Below are positions 1 through 10,405 of a stretch of DNA of 64,000 nucleotides, piece by piece (positions within the stretch are counted from its first letter, which is position 1; each line of letters opens with the position of its first letter). This stretch comes from Morchella semilibera. Taxonomy: Eukaryota > Ascomycota > Pezizomycetes > Pezizales > Morchellaceae. Below the pieces are notes generated by a model, which saw nothing but the letters and a program-made list of their open reading frames with translations, was not told where the DNA came from and did no database searches. Location: the NCBI GenBank assembly GCA_009192285.1, contig WBVU01000008.1, positions 434,001 through 498,000 on the forward strand, given 5' to 3'. The translations under genes were made by a program, and so were the position numbers.

Positions 1-155
1 GATCCCTTCGTCTCTGTATGGATTATCGAGGGTTAAACGAGTTGACGGTTAAAAACCGATATCCCTTACCCTTAATTCGAGAAACTTTGGACCGTCTTTC
101 CAAGGCCAAATGGTATACAAAGTTGGATTTATGACAGGGATACAATCAAATCCAC

Positions 156-2903
156 ATGGCTGAAGGGGAGGAGTGGAAGACGGCATTTAGGACCCGCTAT
201 GGTCATTTCGAGTATACCGTGATGCCATTTGGTCTCACCAATGCCCCCGCTACCTTTCAACACTTTATTAACGATTGTCTCCGGGAACATTTGGATCAAT
301 TTTGTACTGCATATCTGGACGACATTCTGATATATAGCAATTCCCTCGAAGAACATGAACAATACGTCGAAATAATCTTGGAAGTGTTACAGAAAAATGG
401 GATCTTGCTGAAACCAGAGAAATGCGAATTTCATACGCAAAGTACCACCTACCTCAGATTGATTATTGAACCCAATGGCATCCGTATGGACCCTCATAAA
501 GTATCAGCGGTACAAGAATGGACCACTCCTAAGTCCGTCAAGGATGTGCAGGCCTTCCTAGGCTTTGCCAATTTCTATCGTCGTTTTATTTTTAGATTCT
601 CTAAACTCGCGGCCTCTCTTACTAAACTCACCAAGAAGAATGTGGTCTTTGGGTGGACTTCGCAAGCGGAAGTGGCGTTTCAAGCTCTAAAGGAAGCCTT
701 TACTACCGCCCCTATTTTAATTCATTTCGACCCTGAAAAGCCAATTACCGTGGAAACAGACGCGTCGGACTTTGTAGCCGGTGGTATACTTTCCCAATAT
801 GATCAACAAGGGAAGTTACATCCTGTGGCATTCTTTTCCAAGAAACACACACCCGCGGAATGTAATTATGAAATTTTCGACAAGGAACTATTGGCGATAA
901 TCAGATGTTTCGAAGAATGGAGGCCGGAGTTGGAAGGAGCGAAACATCCTATTGAAGTTATTTCCGACCATAAAAATCTCGAATATTTTATGTCGACCAA
1001 GCAACTTAACAGGAGACAAGTAAGATGGGCTGAATATCCATCTCGCTTTAACTTCGTGATTAAGTATAGACCTGGCAAGCAGAGCGGAAAACCGGATGCA
1101 TTAACTAAGAGATCAGGAGATCTCCCTGAGGAAGGGGATGAAAGATTGCTGCATCAGAGTCAGACGGTTTTAAAAAGGGAAAATTTGGATCCTAAGCTAA
1201 GTTTATTAGCGGGTTCTTTGGCAAATGAACCCGCTGAAAAGAACGCCCTCCTATCGAAGTTATTTGACGAAGGATATTTAGCTGGCCCATTCCCACAAAA
1301 GATTCTGGACCTACGACAGACGGATACGAAACATTGCAAAGAAATATCCCTGGCAGAGTGTACTGAAGTGGATGGCCGCCTTGTCTATCGCGAAAGCATA
1401 TATGTCCCCGACCATGCGCCGCTAAAGTTGGAGATTCTAAAACAATACCAAGATGCCCCCTCAGTAGGACATCCCGGCAGGGAAAAAACCTTTAAGCTGA
1501 TTAGTAGGGACTACTATTGGCCAAATATGCGCGACTATATCGGCCAGTATATTCGTAACTGCCATACCTGCCAGCGGAGTAAGCCAACGACACATGGGAA
1601 ATTCGGGCTACTCCGAACACTGCCGATTCCAGAGGAACCCTGGAAAGAGATCTCCATGGATTTTGTGACAAGCCTACCGGAGAGTGAAGGTTATGATGCC
1701 ATACTGGTAGTCGTGGATCGATTAACAAAGATGCGCCACTTTCTACCCTGCAATACCACTGTCAACGCGGAAGAGTTAGCCAAATTATATTTACAACATG
1801 TTTGGAAACTACATGGGCTACCAATGTATATTACATCCGATAGAGGGACTCAGTTTACAGCCAAGTTTTGGAAATCCCTTTGTACTCAGCTTAAGGTCGA
1901 AGCTAGGATGTCGACGGCTTTTCACCCGGAAACGGACGGTCAAACAGAAAGATTGAATGCAGTGATGGAACAATATCTCCGAGGATACGTATCCTATCAA
2001 CAGGACGATTGGGTGAAATGGTTACCCATGGCCGAGTTCGCAGCCAACAACCAAGTATCAGCGTCTACCAAAGCTACCCCATTCTTTGCCAATTACGGAT
2101 ACCACCCTCGATTTACTATGAACCTTCAGAAACCGGAGAGGACTCCGCCGACCCTGGATGCCTACGATTTCGCAGGGAAGATGAAGGAGCTGCATGATTA
2201 TTTACGAACCCAACTAAGGACGGCACAAGATCAACAAGAAAAGTCCGTGAATGCAAAGCGCACTCCCGCCCCACGATATCGGATTGGGGACATGGTGTTT
2301 GTTTTGGCAAAAAATATTCGCACAGCACGAAAGTCACGGAAACTCGATTGGAAAAGGCTGGGACCCTTTCCCGTTCAGGAGATTATATCCCCCTATGCCT
2401 ATCGCCTAAATCTTCCCCGTTCCATGAAGATGCATCCTGTCTTTCATGTTTCTTTACTTGACCTTGCCGCCGTCGATCCTGTAGCAGGTCAAATACCGCC
2501 GCCGCCTCCACCCGTTATCGTCGACCAGGAAGAAGAGTTTGAGGTCGAGGAAATTTTGGATTCGAGGTATCATGGAAAGCAAGGGCTCCAGTATTATGTT
2601 AAGTGGGCCGGATATACGGATCCTACATGGGAACCCGCGGAGTATCACGATCAGACTTCCGCTGTCGATATTTTTCATACACAGTATCCGCATAAGTCGG
2701 GACCAGGGAAAATTGAGGCTCGTAGGAGCTTGCGCTTGAAGGGGGGGGGCTACTTTCATGGATACGCTAGGGGTGGAAGGTTGGAAGGATTGGCAGGGCT
2801 GGGATTATTGTGCGTTGGTGGGATAGAGATGAGTCAGTATAGGTTCTATGGGTTTCTGTTACACGAGGAAGTAAGTCATAGTTGGGGTTACGCGAGGGTA
2901 TGA
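156..2903 (+). pseudogene. pol: Gypsy-A pol polyprotein (RT, RNase H, integrase, chromodomain), partial
   Basis: Fossil retrotransposon pol. Reverse transcriptase shows the FRTRYGHFEY and YLDDILIY motifs. RNase H begins near the ETDAS motif. The integrase zinc head has HPGREK followed by CHTCQ, and the core has DRLTKMRHF and TSDRGTQF. The C-terminus has a chromodomain around VEEILDSRYHGKQGLQYYVK and YVKWAGY. Chromodomains of this type are known to direct integration to heterochromatin. The frame runs past the chromodomain into the 3' LTR. Confidence 0.88.
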
Positions 2904-3118
2904 GTCAGGCGGGGTAGCGGGGTGTCGGGTATATAAGGAAGGCTGTAAAGCCTGCTCCTGTACTTTCTTTCTTTTCCTTTCTTCTCTACGCAACGTCTTC
3001 TGTAATTAGTATTCAATATACTTTATAGTCTCTATTTCTTTAGTGACTATCGCTGCCTCTTTATTTCTCTCCATACTTCCCTCGTACTTGGGTCGTATCG
3101 CTGTCGCCACCCGTGCCC
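2751..3118 (+). repeat. 3' LTR of Gypsy element A (approximate ends)
   Basis: It starts after the G-rich polypurine tract and shares the stretch TCTATGGGTTTCTGTTACAC with the element B LTR, so the two are related subfamilies. It contains a TATA-like GGGTATATAAGG followed by a pyrimidine-rich tract ending in CTACGCAACGTCTTC; the same tract recurs near 25.4 kb and 63.95 kb. That pattern suggests the LTR core promoter and transcript start. The left boundary is uncertain by about 20 bp. Confidence 0.65.
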
Positions 3119-3697
3119 TGTTATCACGGCGTACCACGGATTTCGAGGGAGGAGAGGATATTGGAGAACAGGCTTTCGGGGATAAGGTTTCTTTGGGTTC
3201 TTGGAGTTTCTATGGGTTTCTGTTACACGAGGTTATGAGTCATGATTGTACAGGGATTAGGAGGGGTATATATGTGTTGCTACGGATCTTCCCTTTGTTC
3301 TTTTCTTTCTCTTTCTTTTCCTACGTGTTCTTCCTGTTGTCAACCCTACGGTTTAGTTTCGTCTCGTCTTGTGTCTTTAGTTCTGAATACATTACATCAT
3401 AATCATAGTCGTTGCCAAGACCTGAAGGGTCTTCCATAGTATCCCGCTTCGTCCTCGCTTCGCTTCGTTCTTACTTCCGCCTCGCCTCGTTCATCCATAG
3501 TCCATGACCGTAGTCCGCGTCGTCTACTGGTATCTTCGTCTCCACGTCTTCGTCAGAGAGGCCATCTGGACCCTCTGCCCTACAACCTTGCTCCTCGGTT
3601 AAGTTCCCTCGCCCTCGTCTCGCGTTCCCGCCCCCGTTCTCGCCTCGGTTGTGTACCTCGGCTCTCTTGCCTATTGTCTCCGTGTTGCTCCGTAACA
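3119..3697 (+). repeat. 5' LTR of Gypsy element B
   Basis: It begins TGTTATCACGGCGTACC and ends CTCCGTAACA, with complementary TGTTA/TAACA termini. It matches 9116-9719 closely: about 98 bp near the start are identical, then come small length differences. It carries a TATA-like GGGGTATATATG near 3265 and a pyrimidine-rich tract downstream, as in other LTRs of this window. Confidence 0.85.
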
Positions 3698-3778
3698 CTA
3701 AGAACACGTCCCCTCCGCCGACCTACACAACGCCCCCGCCTCGCCTCGCTCCGGTCATAATGACCGACCTTAGTTGAG

Positions 3779-4204
3779 ATGTCCCTATGGGGGACTGCCC
3801 CAACCCTGTCTTCTTCTCCCCCGGTCCCCTCGACTGTTACTTTCCTGAAAGGAAAGGGTTCTGTCACCTCGCTCTCGTCCCCCGCTTCCACTGGTTCGAC
3901 CTCGGCTGTCGTTTGGGCTCGGATTCCCACGTCCACCTACTCCGCCAGTATGCTCGCTCCCACGGCCTCAAGCGCGCCGATGCCCATTGGGCTAAGGCAA
4001 CCTTCACCCAGACTGCCCCGGGCAAGCTCCATGTTGGAGTTCCCACCGCTGACGACTCCTGCTCCGCCCACGACTCCGAAGCTATCATTCGTGGTCTTAG
4101 GGACCCCGCCCTCGCCCACCACACCATTGGTCGCCCCATGGAAGCTTCCGCCCCCGTGTCACGGCATATCTTGGGCGCTAGGGAATGGAAGAAATGATTG
4201 GTAA
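3779..4204 (+). pseudogene. Gag-like Pro/Ser/Thr-rich reading frame of Gypsy-B (first copy)
   Basis: A 141-aa Pro/Ser/Thr-rich reading frame lies between the 5' LTR and the internal LTR-like block. Its position after an LTR suggests the start of a gag region, but no zinc knuckle or capsid motif is visible. It runs into the LTR-like block at 4157 and is a fossil fragment. Confidence 0.35.
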
Positions 4205-4716
4205 TTGTATCAGGTCGTTTCGGGTTGGGTCGATCGGGTTTAATATAGGAGATCGGTTAAAGATGTTGGTATTGTTTTCTTTGGGTTTCTATGGGATTCC
4301 GCGGTACGGATTAGTAATTGATGGAATGAAAGGTTATATATATGGGTTCGGATCTCCTTTGTCTTTTCTTTCTTCTTTCCTTACGCAACCTCCTGTTATC
4401 AACCTTCTTCTTTAGGTTTCTGTTTCCGTTCCCGTTTCTGGTTCCCTACCCCGTTCGACAATAAGATATACTTGGTTCTATACTCCGCCGCGCCCTGTCT
4501 TTGGTTGTGCCCCTTGGTACCCCGCTCCTGAACCCGTCCGCCTCGGTTAACCCTTGGCCCTCTGTCGTCCCTGGCCCTTGTCCATGCCCGTGATCCGAAT
4601 TATCTACTGGTGCCTTCGCGTATACGTTGAAATCAGAGATTCCCTGTGGACTCTCTGCCCGACCCTGCTCCTGCTATAATCCCCTCGCCCTAGTACCCCG
4701 ACCCCGTCCCGTAACA
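4157..4716 (+). repeat. Diverged third LTR-like block inside Gypsy-B
   Basis: It starts TGTCACGGCATATC and ends GTCCCGTAACA, so it has the same kind of termini as the outer LTRs. The shared elements come in the same order: TTTCTTTGGGTTTCTATGG, a TATATATATGGG box, a pyrimidine-rich stretch with TTACGCAACC, and ACTCTCTGCCC near the end. It is far more diverged than the outer pair, so it is either an older LTR of the interior or the trace of a nested or recombined insertion. Confidence 0.6.
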
Positions 4717-4756
4717 CCCCGCCTCCCCTACGCTCCCCGAGAGACTCGCTAGTTTC

Positions 4757-5311
4757 TTGGCAAATTTCGGCCCTGTTGAGGAAGATTTTGGATACGAGCT
4801 TACTGAAGCTCACAACCTTATTGCCGAAGCCCTTGCTGCCCTGACCGCCCACGCCGATGCCACCGCCCTCGCCCCCGAAGAACCTGCCGTGTGTACGGCC
4901 CACAACGAGGTTATTGAGAATCTCGAACGCAAACTCGATGTAGCCGAAGGAAAGGTTACTGACCTCTGGTCCCGCATGTGCGAGGCCCAGGAAGAATCAG
5001 TGGAGGCTATTCAGGACCTCCAGGAAGCAGTGGCCTCCCTCACAGCTGAGAAGGAGGAGTTTTGTTACCGTTTGGCCCTGCATCAGGAGGCTCTTGCCGA
5101 TGCTGATGTTGTTATTGCTGACCTTCGCCGCCGCCTTTCTCTCGCCGCCCCCACTGCTGCCAGGAAGCCAGTCCGCCCCGTCGCCCAGACCTCAAAGTCC
5201 GGTTACCTCGCCCCTCGCTCCCAGGATCCTCGTACTATCGACAACTGGAGAAACGCACCAGTTGAAAAGGTAGTTCCTAAGCCGGCGTTAAAAGGCCAGC
5301 CCCTTTGGTAG
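4757..5311 (+). pseudogene. Gypsy-B gag-region coiled-coil reading frame
   Basis: A 184-aa Ala/Glu/Leu-rich frame with heptad-like spacing (for example VIENLERKLDVAEGKVTDLW) predicts a coiled coil over roughly residues 50-130. It sits between the inner LTR-like block and the protease region and overlaps the start of the next frame by 7 bp. Many fungal Gypsy elements encode gag here. No CCHC knuckle is seen, so the assignment rests on position. Fossil. Confidence 0.45.
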
Positions 5312-7800
5312 AAATTGGCACACCAAAGGGGCTAGTCCCGCCACCCATCTTTGTTCTCTCCGCCGTCGCTCTTTCCGAAGACAGAATGTCTGAGGAGTCA
5401 CTTGTCGTTGCTTGCTCCGTTGCCCAGTTCCCCGCCGCCAAGGTTGCAACCCACGCCCTGATAGATACAGGTGCATCGGGTTATGCTTTTATTGATCAAG
5501 GATTTATTCTGCAACATGGTTTGGTTCCGGTCCCCCTAAAGAAATCACGCCTGCTCGAGGCAATCGACGGCAGGCTGGTAGATTCGGGGAAGATTACGCA
5601 TATGGTGAAATTATCGTTGGACATTAACGGCCACCAGGAACTGGCCCCGTTTTTTGTGACCAAGCTAGGATATTACCCAATAGTGATGGGTATTCCTTGG
5701 ATGAGGCACCACGATTTGGCTATTAGACCGAAGACGAATAAGATCATTTTCGATTCTGATTTCTGTATTCAGAATTGCTCTCGGTCTCACGCCCCGATTA
5801 CTGCTAAGGGTATTTCGATTTCGTTCCCCGATGCCCTGGCTATTCAGATTGCGGCCATTGGGGCCGCCCCCTTCGTAGGTCTTGCTCGGCGCCGACAGAA
5901 TAAACTCTTCTGCGCCTCAATTCGTGCGATAGATGAAGTCTTAGCGGGGAAGCAGACCATAGATCCCCTCGCCCACGTCCCCCAGGAACTCCGAGAGTTT
6001 ATATCACTGTTTAAGGAATCCGATGCCGCCGCCCTGCCACCACATCGTCCCCACGACTTGAAAATAGTCTTACAGGATGGAAAGGTTCCCCCGTTTGGCC
6101 CGCTATACGGAATGTCCCATTTGGAACTGCAGGCCCTCAGGGACTATATTACAGAGAACCTGTCAAAAGGGTTTATTCGTTATTCTGAATCTCCCGCTGG
6201 TGCTCCTGTTCTGTTTGTGAAGAAATCTGATGGCTCCCTTCGACTCTGTGTGGATTATAGGAAGCTTAACGAAATCACGGTTAAAAACCGCCATCCTCTG
6301 CCGCTAATTCCGGAAACCCTGTCTCGCCTCTCCAAGGCGAAGTACTACACCAAGCTGGACCTTCGCTGGGGATATCACCAGATTAGGATACAGGAGGGCG
6401 ACGAGTGGAAAACGGCTTTTCGGACCCGCTATGGACACTTTGAGTATAATGTGATGCCTTTCGGACTGACCAATGCCCCTGCCGCGTTTCAACATTGGAT
6501 TAACGATCTTCTACGTCCCTATCTGGATAATCTCGCCACAGCCTATCTCGATGATGTATTAATTTACTCCGAGACCCTGGAGGAACATAAACAACACGTC
6601 CGGGAGATTATGAAGGTTTTTCAGATTCACGGTGTTCATCTCAAGCCTGAGAAGTGCGAGTTCTATGTGCAGCAGACCAAATACCTCGGATTGATCGTGA
6701 CTCCGGAAGGCATCCAGATGGATCCTAGCAAAGTGTCGACGGTCAAGGATTGGGAAACACCCACCAGGCTTCGGGAGGTTCAAGAGTTCTTGGGCTTTGC
6801 AAATTTTTACCGACGGTTTATTTATGCCTATTCCCGAGTTGTGTCCCCGCTTACTGCCCTGACCAAGAAGAATGTAAAGTTCGAATGGTCCCAGAAGGCG
6901 CAGGAGGCATTCCAGAAGCTCAAGGACGCCTTTACTTCGGCCCCGATTCTCGCCCACTTTGACTTTGAAAAAGAAGTTATTGTGGAAACCGACGCCTCAG
7001 ACTACGTTTCTGCCGGTATTATGTCCCAGTACGGCGATGATGGACTTCTACACCCCGTGGCTTTCTTCTCCAAGAAACATTCCCCAGCAGAATGCAATTA
7101 TGAGATTTACGATAAGGAACTACTGGCAGTCGTTAGGAGTTTTGAGGAATGGCGTGCCAATTTGGAAGGGTCCCGTTTCCCTATCAAGGTATTAAGCGAC
7201 CATAGGAATCTGGAATATTTTATGTCTACAAAGTTATTGAATCCTCGCCAAACCCGCTGGGCCGAGTTTTTGTCGCGGTTTGATTTTGTTATTCAATTTC
7301 GACCAGGGAAACAAGGAGGGAAGCCGGATGCGCTTACCAGGAGATCAAGGGATTTACCCAAGGAAGGAGACGAGCGTCTGATTCACCAGTCGCAGGTGGT
7401 ATTGAAGCAAGAGAATTTGGGATCAGGGATTAAGCTAAGTTTGTTGGCGGGTTCTTTGACAAATGAACCCGCTGAAGGAATGCTCACCGTGAAGGAATTG
7501 TTAATCCAAGCTTACCAAGAAGATAGTTTTCCAAATCAAGTTCTGTCGATGCTCCGTAATGGCACCAAGCACTCGAAGAAGATTTCCCTTGCCGAATGCA
7601 TGGAAACAGAGGATGGATTCCTTTTATATCACCAGGCTATTTATGTCCCCGAGTTCAACAATCTTCAGCTTCGTCTGTTACAGGAACACCATGATAAACC
7701 CTCTGCTGGACATCCAGGTCGTGCCAAAACCCTCGAGCTCCTCACATCAGCAAACTCAACTTGTGACAGGAGTCTCCTAACAGTCTCTAAAGTCTCCTGA
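5305..7800 (+). pseudogene. pol: Gypsy-B pol, N-terminal part (protease, reverse transcriptase, RNase H)
   Basis: The retroviral-type aspartic protease signature is ALIDTGASGYAF near residue 52. Reverse transcriptase follows with DYRKLNEITVKNRHPLPL, MPFGLTNAPA and YLDDVLIY. RNase H shows ETDASDY, and a tether region follows with LLAGSLTNEPAEG. The last codons of this frame lie in the miniature element inserted at 7745. It is close in sequence to Gypsy-A pol over the shared part. Fossil, interrupted by the nested insertion. Confidence 0.88.
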
Positions 7801-7881
7801 GAGTCTCCTGAGATCCCTGGATATTTTTTGAGTCTCCTAAGACTCAGGAGACATCAGGAGACAAATGAAGTCTTGCTGATG
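7745..7881. mobile_element. Miniature inverted-repeat element CATCAGCAA, copy 1 (in Gypsy-B pol)
   Basis: 137 bp with perfect 9-bp terminal inverted repeats CATCAGCAA...TTGCTGATG. The interior is a degenerate palindrome built of GAGTCTCCTGAG-type motifs, so the whole can fold into one long hairpin. It lies in the integrase head region of Gypsy-B, so it is younger than that insertion. It encodes nothing. A second copy is at 10896-11037. The target duplication is not clear. Confidence 0.85.
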
Positions 7882-7906
7882 CAGCCGGAATTATTACTGG
7901 CCAAAT

Positions 7907-9097
7907 ATGAGGAAGTATGTTGATCGCTACGTTCTGAATTGCAACGTGTGTTCGCGTAGCAAGGCCTCTCGCAATGCTCTACAAGGCGTCCTCCGACCCC
8001 TGGCGGTACCTAAGGGTCCATGGACCGATGTATCGATGGATTTTGTGACAGGACTTCCTGAAAGCAATGGCTTTAATGCAATCTTGGTTGTGGTGGATCG
8101 CCTAACAAAGATGCGCCATTTTATACCTTGTACCGAAGAGGCAAATACCAGGGACGTTGCGACCATGTACCTCGATTCGGTTTGGAAACTTCATGGACTC
8201 CCCGAAACTATTGTCTCAGACCGTGGCACTCAGTTCACGGCCGAATTTTGGAAGACTTTATGTTCCCGCCTTGAGATTGCCCCACGTTATAGTACCGCCT
8301 TCCACCCACAGACAGATGGTCAAACGGAGAGAATTAATGCCGTTATGGAACAATATCTTCGAGCTTATGTATCCTACCAACAGGATGACTGGACCCAATA
8401 TCTTTCCATGGCCGAATTCGCAACAAATAATCATGTCTCTGAGACCACTAAGATGTCTCCTTTTCAGGCTAATTACGGAAGGAGCCCTCGCATGTCGTTT
8501 GCACCGCTACAGCATGGAAAGACTACCAATGAGGACCAGGCCAATGGTATGGCTAGGACTATGGCACAGATTTATGACTTCCTTCGTGATGAAATGGCTC
8601 GGGCTCAGAAAATACACGAGGATGCGGCAAATCGGAATAGGATCCCCGCCCCGAGGTATGCTATCGGAGATGAAGTTTTCCTCTCGACCCGGAATATTCA
8701 GACCAAACGACCATCGAAGAAACTCGACTGGAAACGTATTGGTCCCTATGCGATTAAGCGAATGGTTAGTCCCTATGCTTATGAACTCGATCTCCCGGCG
8801 TCTATGAAAATTCACCCGGTGTTTCACGTGTCCCTCTTGTCTCTTGCCCCTAGTAATCCAGTTCCGGGCCAACTACAGTCTCCGCCGCCAGCCATAGAAA
8901 TCGAAGGTGAACAGGAATGGGAAGTGGAACAAGTTTTAGACTCCCGACGGCGTTATGGAAGATTGGAGTATTTGGTTCGGTATCTTGGTTATGATGAACC
9001 ATCTTGGCAACCCCCCGAGGATCTGGAGCATGCCCCCGATTTGGTTAAAGAGTTTCATGATAGTTATCCACGCAAACCTAGGCCTACCAGGAGTTAG
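7907..9097 (+). pseudogene. pol: Gypsy-B pol, C-terminal part (integrase and chromodomain)
   Basis: A 396-aa frame. It begins in the integrase zinc head (CNVCSRSK), continues with the core (DFVTGLPESNGF, VVVDRLTKMRHF, VSDRGTQFTAEFW, STAFHPQTDGQTE) and the linker GDEVFLSTRNI. It ends in a chromodomain (VEQVLDSRRRYGRLEYLVR, then YDEPSWQPPEDL). The end of the frame lies just before the polypurine tract (GAAGGAGGG) and the 3' LTR. Fossil, separated from the upstream pol by the nested miniature element. Confidence 0.88.
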
Positions 9098-9115
9098 GCC
9101 TGAAGGAGGGCCTAA

Positions 9116-9719
9116 TCTATCACGGCGTACCACGGATTTCGAGGGAGGAGAGGATATTGGAGAACAGGCTTTCGGGGATAAGGTTTCTTTGGGTTCTTGG
9201 AGTTTCTATGGGTTTCTGCTATTACCTGAGGTATATGAGTCAAGATGATTGACAGGGATAGAGGGGTATATATGTGTTGCTACGGATCTTCCCTTTGTTC
9301 TTTATCTTTCTCTTTCTTTTCCTACGTGTTCTTCCTGTTGTCAACCCCTACGGTTTAGTTCGACTTTCGTCTTGTGTCTATTTTAAGTTGCTGATACATG
9401 TTACGTCATAAAATCATAGTCGTTGCCGAAGACCTGAAGGGTACTCTCCATAGTAATCCCTGCTTTCTCCTCGCTCGCTTCGTTCTTTCACTTCCGCCTC
9501 GCCTCCGTTCATCCAAGTCCGATGACCCGTTAGTCCGCGTCGCTACTTGCGTATCTTCGTCTCACGATTCTTCGTCAGAGAGGCCATCTGGACCCTCTGC
9601 CCTACAACCTTGCTCCTCGGTTAAGTTCCCTCGCCCTCGTCTCGCGTTCCCACCCCCGTTCTCGCCTCGGTTGTGTACCTCGGCTCTTTTGCCTATTGTC
9701 TCCGTGTTGCTCCGTAACA
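9116..9719 (+). repeat. 3' LTR of Gypsy element B
   Basis: Preceded by the polypurine tract and beginning TCTATCACGGCGTACC, it matches the LTR at 3119-3697 and ends CTCCGTAACA. It is about 25 bp longer, because of scattered one- to few-base insertions. The sequence directly after it leads into the dioxygenase reading frame, so the element probably inserted into the 5' part of that gene. Confidence 0.85.
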
Positions 9720-9783
9720 CCTGTGGAACAAAGCTACAACGCCACCCCCTCCTTGAGAATGGAGTGATTATAGCCCTGTGTTA

Positions 9784-10382
9784 ATGAAAAGCTCTGAGTA
9801 CCGCAACCAACTACCACAATCTGAAGCCTTTATTGAAGCGAACCAAAACCTGTTTCATACCCTTACAGACACTTTGCGACTCTTATCCTCCAATATGTTC
9901 CAAAATATATTGGTCCCAAAAAATACCTTCCTGACGGCTTCAAATTCTTTTGCGACGCTTGGCCAGGTCTTGCAGTTAATATTTGTCTTAATAAAGACAA
10001 AAAATCCAGCATTCACCGAGACGTCAAAGACTATTACCGTACCTACAACTGTGTACTTCCTTTCAGGACGCATAACGATTCAGAAGATTGGGTTGGAGGA
10101 GATCTCATTTTATGGGAACTCAGGCTTAGGTTTGATCTTCGTCCTGGCAATGCTTTGCTTTTTTTTGGGTCTTTTATTTCTCATAACGAGGCACCAATTG
10201 AATCTGGTACCAGAAATTCAATTGATTTGTTTTATCATAAAAGTGTGTTTGACTTTAAGAAACGGGAGAATACTAAGGCTGGCAAGGGTGGTCCAAAACC
10301 TGCTAAACGTAAGAAGCAGGAAAAACAGGAAGTAGAGAATAAAGATAAGGGTGGAAAAAAGAGGAAATTGAATGTCAATTAA
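9784..10382 (+). pseudogene. TET/JBP-like 2-oxoglutarate/Fe(II) dioxygenase, 5'-truncated
   Basis: The reading frame 9837-10382 has no ATG before 10155 and encodes a double-stranded beta-helix dioxygenase core. It contains PDGFKFFCDAWPGLAVNICL, then SSIHRDVKDYY (His and Asp of HxD at 10014-10022), WVGGDLILWELRLRFDLRPG, FGSFISHNEAPI (second metal His at 10182) and SGTRNSIDLF (2OG-binding Arg at 10212). This order fits the TET/JBP oxygenase family (Pfam Tet_JBP), whose members oxidise thymine or 5-methylcytosine. The last 40 residues are Lys-rich and look like a nuclear localisation signal. Upstream, from ATG 9784, the neighbouring frame reads NQNLFHTLTDTLRLLSSNMF and seems to belong to the same protein, so one frame change near 9900-9906 is likely. 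The Gypsy-B LTR ends 64 bp upstream of that ATG and probably removed the 5' part. It converges on the transposase with 23 bp between stop codons. Confidence 0.7.
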
Positions 10383-10405
10383 TTTTATTCTCAACTTACC
10401 TTGTT

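Larger units (their letters stand above)
1..3118 (+). mobile_element. Ty3/Gypsy chromovirus element A (left end outside window)
   Basis: LTR retrotransposon entered part-way through reverse transcriptase. Domain order on the + strand is reverse transcriptase, RNase H, H2C2 zinc-binding integrase head, integrase core and C-terminal chromodomain, which is the Ty3/Gypsy chromovirus order. A purine run just before 2750 marks the polypurine tract, and an LTR follows to about 3118, where element B begins. Long reading frames show it is not very old. Only the 3' part is visible and it carries about one break. It belongs to the same broad family as element B but is clearly diverged from it. Confidence 0.9.
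3119..9719 (+). mobile_element. Ty3/Gypsy chromovirus element B, near full length with both LTRs
   Basis: The element is bounded by two similar LTRs (3119-3697 and 9116-9719) with TGTTA...TAACA ends. Inside are gag-like reading frames, a pol frame with protease, reverse transcriptase and RNase H, then integrase and chromodomain. A 137-bp miniature inverted-repeat element is inserted in pol at 7745-7881. A further LTR-like block lies at 4157-4716, so the 5' part may be composite. I see no clear target-site duplication at the outer ends. The first 98 bp of the outer LTRs are identical, which suggests a fairly young insertion. The element is broken, with at least one interruption. Confidence 0.88.

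Noticed and set aside
9778-10335. 186-codon frame in the +1 register over the dioxygenase
   Set aside because: Only its first 40 residues fit the dioxygenase; the remainder is a hydrophobic shadow of the true frame 9837-10382.
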